A program made the translations under genes and the position numbers. Below are positions 40,435 through 43,055 of a DNA stretch of 43,055 nt, one piece after another. Position 1 is the first letter of the stretch. The number at the start of each line of letters is the position of its first letter. The notes under the pieces were generated by a model, which was not told the origin of the DNA, made no database searches, and was given only the letters and a program-made list of their open reading frames with translations. The DNA comes from a virus, in the IMG/VR virus record IMGVR_UViG_3300010354_000180, positions 1 to 43,055 of that record. One strand, 5' to 3'.

Positions 40435-41279
40435 TGAAGTATAAAAAGATCATAACTAGTGGATGCAGTTTTAGTGATCCATCCACACCCTATAGTTGGC
40501 CTATACAACTAGAAAATTATGTTAACAGGACATATCCAGACGTAAAGTTTGATCACCGTGGATTGAGTAGTCAAGGTCAAGATTTAATACAAAAGAAAGC
40601 AATACATGCTGTCCATGATGCTCTCGCCGAAGGATATACTACTGAGGATTTAGCTGTATTTGTTATGTGGTCATCTTCGGATCGCAAAGCGTTCTATGTA
40701 AACAATCAAGACTACATTAACTCTATCATTGAAAACTGGGGAAACTCCACTCAAGGTTGGCAGTTGCAGTTTGGTGATCTACGTAATAAATCAAGTAACC
40801 CAAATCAAATACAAACCAAGAGTGATTATAACAACACCATCAACTATAATGCTGACGGTGGGTGGTTAGTTACATCAGTGCATACATTAGATAATTTAAA
40901 ACCATTTAGAGATTATTACCTAATGGGATCAAGACAAGGTTTATTACCATTGGGAAATATTCACGAAAGCCTTGAGAATATCATCATGCTACAAAATTTT
41001 TGTCAGGCAAAAGGTATCAAACTCTATCAACAATATTTTATGGATTTGGTACACCGAGATTTTTTAGCAACCAAAGAACATCAAATTATAAAATATCTGT
41101 ACGATCAATTAGACCATTCTACTTTTATTTTACCAAATGGTTCTATTCATGGGTACCTCGAGGGTAACCCTGAATGTTTCAAAAGTCCCAATGACGCACA
41201 TCCCAACGGATTGGGTCATCGTCGTTGGTTAGTTGAGGTAATATTACCTCACATAGAAGAAGATGATTTTTTCCTATAG
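40434..41279 (+). CDS. SGNH hydrolase-like protein
   Basis: 281 aa. TSGCSFSDPS (residues ~8-17) is block I. GLSSQGQD could hold the Gly/Asn block, and SPNDAHPNGLGHRRW (~252-266) gives the typical Asp-x-His ending of SGNH enzymes. It is larger than its two relatives at 32612 and 33623. Substrate unknown; possible deacetylase or esterase of a glycan. Confidence 0.6.
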   Translation: MKYKKIITSGCSFSDPSTPYSWPIQLENYVNRTYPDVKFDHRGLSSQGQDLIQKKAIHAVHDALAEGYTTEDLAVFVMWSSSDRKAFYVNNQDYINSIIENWGNSTQGWQLQFGDLRNKSSNPNQIQTKSDYNNTINYNADGGWLVTSVHTLDNLKPFRDYYLMGSRQGLLPLGNIHESLENIIMLQNFCQAKGIKLYQQYFMDLVHRDFLATKEHQIIKYLYDQLDHSTFILPNGSIHGYLEGNPECFKSPNDAHPNGLGHRRWLVEVILPHIEEDDFFL

Positions 41280-41281
41280 AC

Positions 41282-41310
41282 TTGTTTTTGTAGTTAAGTT
41301 ATTGTATAAT
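41282..41310 (+). promoter_or_regulatory. Sigma70-type promoter, weak -35
   Basis: TTGTTT (41282-41287), 17 bases and TATAAT (41305-41310) in the gap before ATG 41335, with AAGGAA as ribosome site. Confidence 0.5.
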
Positions 41311-41334
41311 AATCAACATTAAGGAACATATATT

Positions 41335-41796
41335 ATGAATATTCAACGTGATACTGAACTTAAAATGAAGCGTGAAAGAGTACGTGATAAAGCTGTACGA
41401 ATGATATGGGTTACCTTTAGGAAAGAAGGTATTCATAAATACCCAGCAGCATTAGAAGATTTATCACTTAAGACAGGAGATATGTATGACGTTTCGTTTT
41501 TGGGCTACCCTCATAGGCATATTTTTCATTTTACTGTTGCCATTCAAGTTTGGCATAACGACAGAGATGTGGAATTCATTCAATTCAAGCGGTGGCTTGA
41601 ACAACTGTATTCTGGCGACCAAAATATATTGTCGCTAGATTTTAAAAGCTGTGAAATGATTAGCGATGATCTTTATGAACAAATCGCTACTCGTTATCCA
41701 GGTCGTGACATCGAAATCACTGTCTCCGAAGACGGCGAGAACGGTGCCACTATTTCTTATAAAACTCATCAACCTATTCAACAACTCGCCATATAA
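41335..41796 (+). CDS. T-fold protein, QueD/PTPS-like (tentative)
   Basis: 153 aa. The order of motifs parallels 6-pyruvoyl-tetrahydropterin synthase/QueD: F28-x5-H34-KYP for FxxAHRLP, PHRHIFHF (59-66) with H60 and H62 for the zinc HGH, DRDVEFIQFKRWL for the VMDFxDLK block, SCEMISDDLYEQI for TAExLA, and ITVSEDGENGATISY with Glu132 for the end VxVxET. The catalytic Cys of QueD is not seen between H34 and H60. If right, it would act on pteridine or 7-deazaguanine precursors, or merely keep the fold. Assignment is by eye. Confidence 0.45.
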   Translation: MNIQRDTELKMKRERVRDKAVRMIWVTFRKEGIHKYPAALEDLSLKTGDMYDVSFLGYPHRHIFHFTVAIQVWHNDRDVEFIQFKRWLEQLYSGDQNILSLDFKSCEMISDDLYEQIATRYPGRDIEITVSEDGENGATISYKTHQPIQQLAI

Positions 41797-41806
41797 GGAG
41801 AACATA

Positions 41807-42016
41807 ATGGCAAAACCTGAAATCAAACCCAATCCTCGTGTCAATCAAATTTTTGAGGATTTGGAAAAGTATCTAGAATTTTGTAAAAAGTTTGGATACA
41901 AATTTGATGAAAGCGAACTATACAGCAATAAAAGTTTTGCATATCGGCAGTTCACTAAATATCTTACAGGGAAACCTGTAAAAGATATGTGGGAAACTGA
42001 TGCAAAAACCGAGTAA
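41807..42016 (+). CDS. Small basic protein of unknown function
   Basis: 69 aa from ATG 41807, with AAGGAG seven bases upstream; the frame extends further up without a better start. Helical (VNQIFEDLEKYLEFCKKFGYKFD) with a Lys/Tyr-rich end. No known domain. Overlaps the next gene by 17 bases. Confidence 0.5.
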   Translation: MAKPEIKPNPRVNQIFEDLEKYLEFCKKFGYKFDESELYSNKSFAYRQFTKYLTGKPVKDMWETDAKTE

Positions 42017-42770
42017 AGTTGTATTAGTGACCGGAGGGTTCGATCCTATACACTCCGGTCACATTGAATATTTTAAAGCAGCAAAAGAATTAGGTGACAT
42101 ATTAGTTGTAGGACTTAATTCTGATGCATGGTTGGCCCGTAAAAAGGGCCAACCTTTTATGCCATTTAATGAACGACAAAGTATTGTTGAACATTTGTAT
42201 ATGGTAGATCATTGCATACTATACAATGATGATGACGGGTCTAGTATCGAGGCTATTAAAAATGTTAGGGTCATGTACCCAGATTGTGAAATTATTTTCG
42301 CAAATGGCGGAGACAGAACTAAAGAAAACATACCTGAAATGCGTCATCAAGATTCAAACTTAAAATTTGAGTTTGGAGTAGGCGGGACTAACAAAAAGAA
42401 TAGCTCCAGTTGGATATTACAAGAATGGAAAAATCCTAAATATAAACGTCCGTGGGGCTGGTATCGTGTGCTAGATGATAAATCTGGTTATAAAGTAAAA
42501 GAATTGGTTATAGAACCGGGCAAAAAACTAAGTATGCAACGACACTTTTTAAGATCAGAACACTGGTATGTTCTTAAGGGTAAATGTGATATTGCAACTA
42601 TCTACAATAATGTTAAAATGACAGTTACGAAAGAAGTAAACGAAACCTATATTATTGGTCAAGGTGTGTGGCATCAAGGTCAAAATAACGGTGATGAATA
42701 TTGTCACATACTTGAAGTCCAATATGGTGACGAATGTGTAGAAACAGATATAGAGAGGCGTGATGCGTAA
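42000..42770 (+). CDS. Nucleotidyltransferase-cupin fusion
   Basis: 256 aa. Residues 1-~135 form an HxGH nucleotidyltransferase (VTGGFDPIHSGHIEYF, H18-H21), close to the RfaE/TagD type. The second motif is degenerate (KKNSSSWILQEW). Residues ~143-256 form a cupin of the mannose-phosphate isomerase type II kind: RPWGWYRVLDD, then GKKLSMQRHFLRSEHWYVLKG and GVWHQGQN. This would combine sugar or polyol phosphate activation with isomerase-like binding. Likely glycan precursor synthesis (inference). It precedes another glycan-type gene. Confidence 0.75.
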   Translation: MQKPSKVVLVTGGFDPIHSGHIEYFKAAKELGDILVVGLNSDAWLARKKGQPFMPFNERQSIVEHLYMVDHCILYNDDDGSSIEAIKNVRVMYPDCEIIFANGGDRTKENIPEMRHQDSNLKFEFGVGGTNKKNSSSWILQEWKNPKYKRPWGWYRVLDDKSGYKVKELVIEPGKKLSMQRHFLRSEHWYVLKGKCDIATIYNNVKMTVTKEVNETYIIGQGVWHQGQNNGDEYCHILEVQYGDECVETDIERRDA

Positions 42771-43055
42771 ATTATTTTATATGGGACTTGAGCCCTACAA
42801 AGCTAGATATACACTACAATTACAAGATTGGAACGTAGAAGTTTTTAAACGTAGAAAAATTAACTACGTTATTGTACCCGGTGAAACACTTAGCAATGAC
42901 AAGGCTATCGTGACTGGCCAAGTATTAGATGCACATGGGCGTACCTATTTCGGTATGAGCCAATTGATGAACTTAGTAAAAATGATGAAGCAAGGAGAAG
43001 TCACAAATGAAGATGTTATCTACTTTGAGGACATGTTTCAACCCGGTATCGAAAG
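42763..43055 (+). CDS. Conserved protein, 3' end outside the window
   Basis: At least 97 codons remain open at the window end. It starts MRKLFYMGLEPYKARYTLQL and continues with INYVIVPGETLSNDKAIVTG and MSQLMNLVKMMKQGEV, then IYFEDMFQPGIE. This looks like the N-terminal half of a GT-B glycosyltransferase-like phage protein (EDMFxPG segment), but the catalytic part is cut off. The start overlaps the fusion gene stop by eight bases. Confidence 0.55.
   Translation, partial: MRKLFYMGLEPYKARYTLQLQDWNVEVFKRRKINYVIVPGETLSNDKAIVTGQVLDAHGRTYFGMSQLMNLVKMMKQGEVTNEDVIYFEDMFQPGIE

Noticed and set aside
1-43055. Integrase, tRNA, insertion sequence or anti-phage defence island
   Set aside because: Reading both strands gave no recombinase motif, cloverleaf or transposase; all content fits a virulent T4-type phage.

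Overview
This window is part of the genome of a large tailed phage of the T4 type (a myovirus). It is AT-rich and tightly packed, with almost every gene on the + strand. The T4-type identity rests on a family B DNA polymerase like gp43, a sliding clamp like gp45, an AAA+ clamp loader like gp44, a GroES/gp31-type co-chaperonin, PhoH, a DsbA-like small protein and T4-style late promoter motifs (ATAAATA, usually preceded by G). No tRNA, integrase, insertion sequence or CRISPR array was seen. The host cannot be read directly. Several near-consensus sigma70 promoters and a Sec-type signal peptide suggest a Gram-negative, probably aquatic, bacterium.

Layout. 1-5284: tail or fibre structural genes (collagen-like fibre, GH19 endolysin, a large Ig-like protein and a beta-rich protein). 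5296-10118: small conserved genes, a stand-alone DNA polymerase III alpha-like fragment, GroES, a Bax-inhibitor-1 membrane protein and the clamp loader, closed by a bidirectional terminator. 10140-10922: phoH on the minus strand. 11090-13927: two conserved unknown proteins and three membrane proteins (holin-like and coiled-coil). 13965-17751: DnaJ, ClpA and an unknown. 17782-20783: small structural, histone-like, nucleotidyltransferase and glycosyltransferase genes, ended by an intrinsic terminator. 20822-30892: a block of modular proteins, Dps, two kinase-like proteins, ADP-ribosyltransferase-like proteins, a secreted nuclease and a metalloprotease-like protein. 30892-34231: exostosin-like, TilS-like, SGNH-like and DsbA-like genes. 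34218-38119: DNA polymerase and sliding clamp. 38135-43055: a TGT/DpdA-like gene, a 2OG-Fe(II) oxygenase, an SGNH-like gene, a QueD-like T-fold candidate and nucleotidyltransferase-cupin and glycan-type genes.

The most interesting signal is in 18349-30892. Seven proteins begin with a short leader of the type MKxxEF(L/I/V)NE followed by a small residue. This closely resembles the capsid targeting sequence of T4 internal proteins (MKTYQEFIAE/A), which the prohead protease cuts after Glu. Two of them also carry internal GVAE sites encoded by an identical 13-base DNA repeat. I infer a cargo cassette of proteins packaged in the capsid, trimmed by the prohead protease and injected into the host, with ADP-ribosyltransferase-like, kinase-like, ParB-like and metalloprotease-like domains.

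A second signal is transcriptional. Three genes (6141, 13965, 32041) have a sigma70 promoter whose predicted start site falls on the ATG. Several late promoters sit 4-6 bases before a start codon with no ribosome binding site. Together these suggest frequent leaderless messages.

A third is a possible 7-deazaguanine DNA modification theme (DpdA-like plus QueD-like T-fold).
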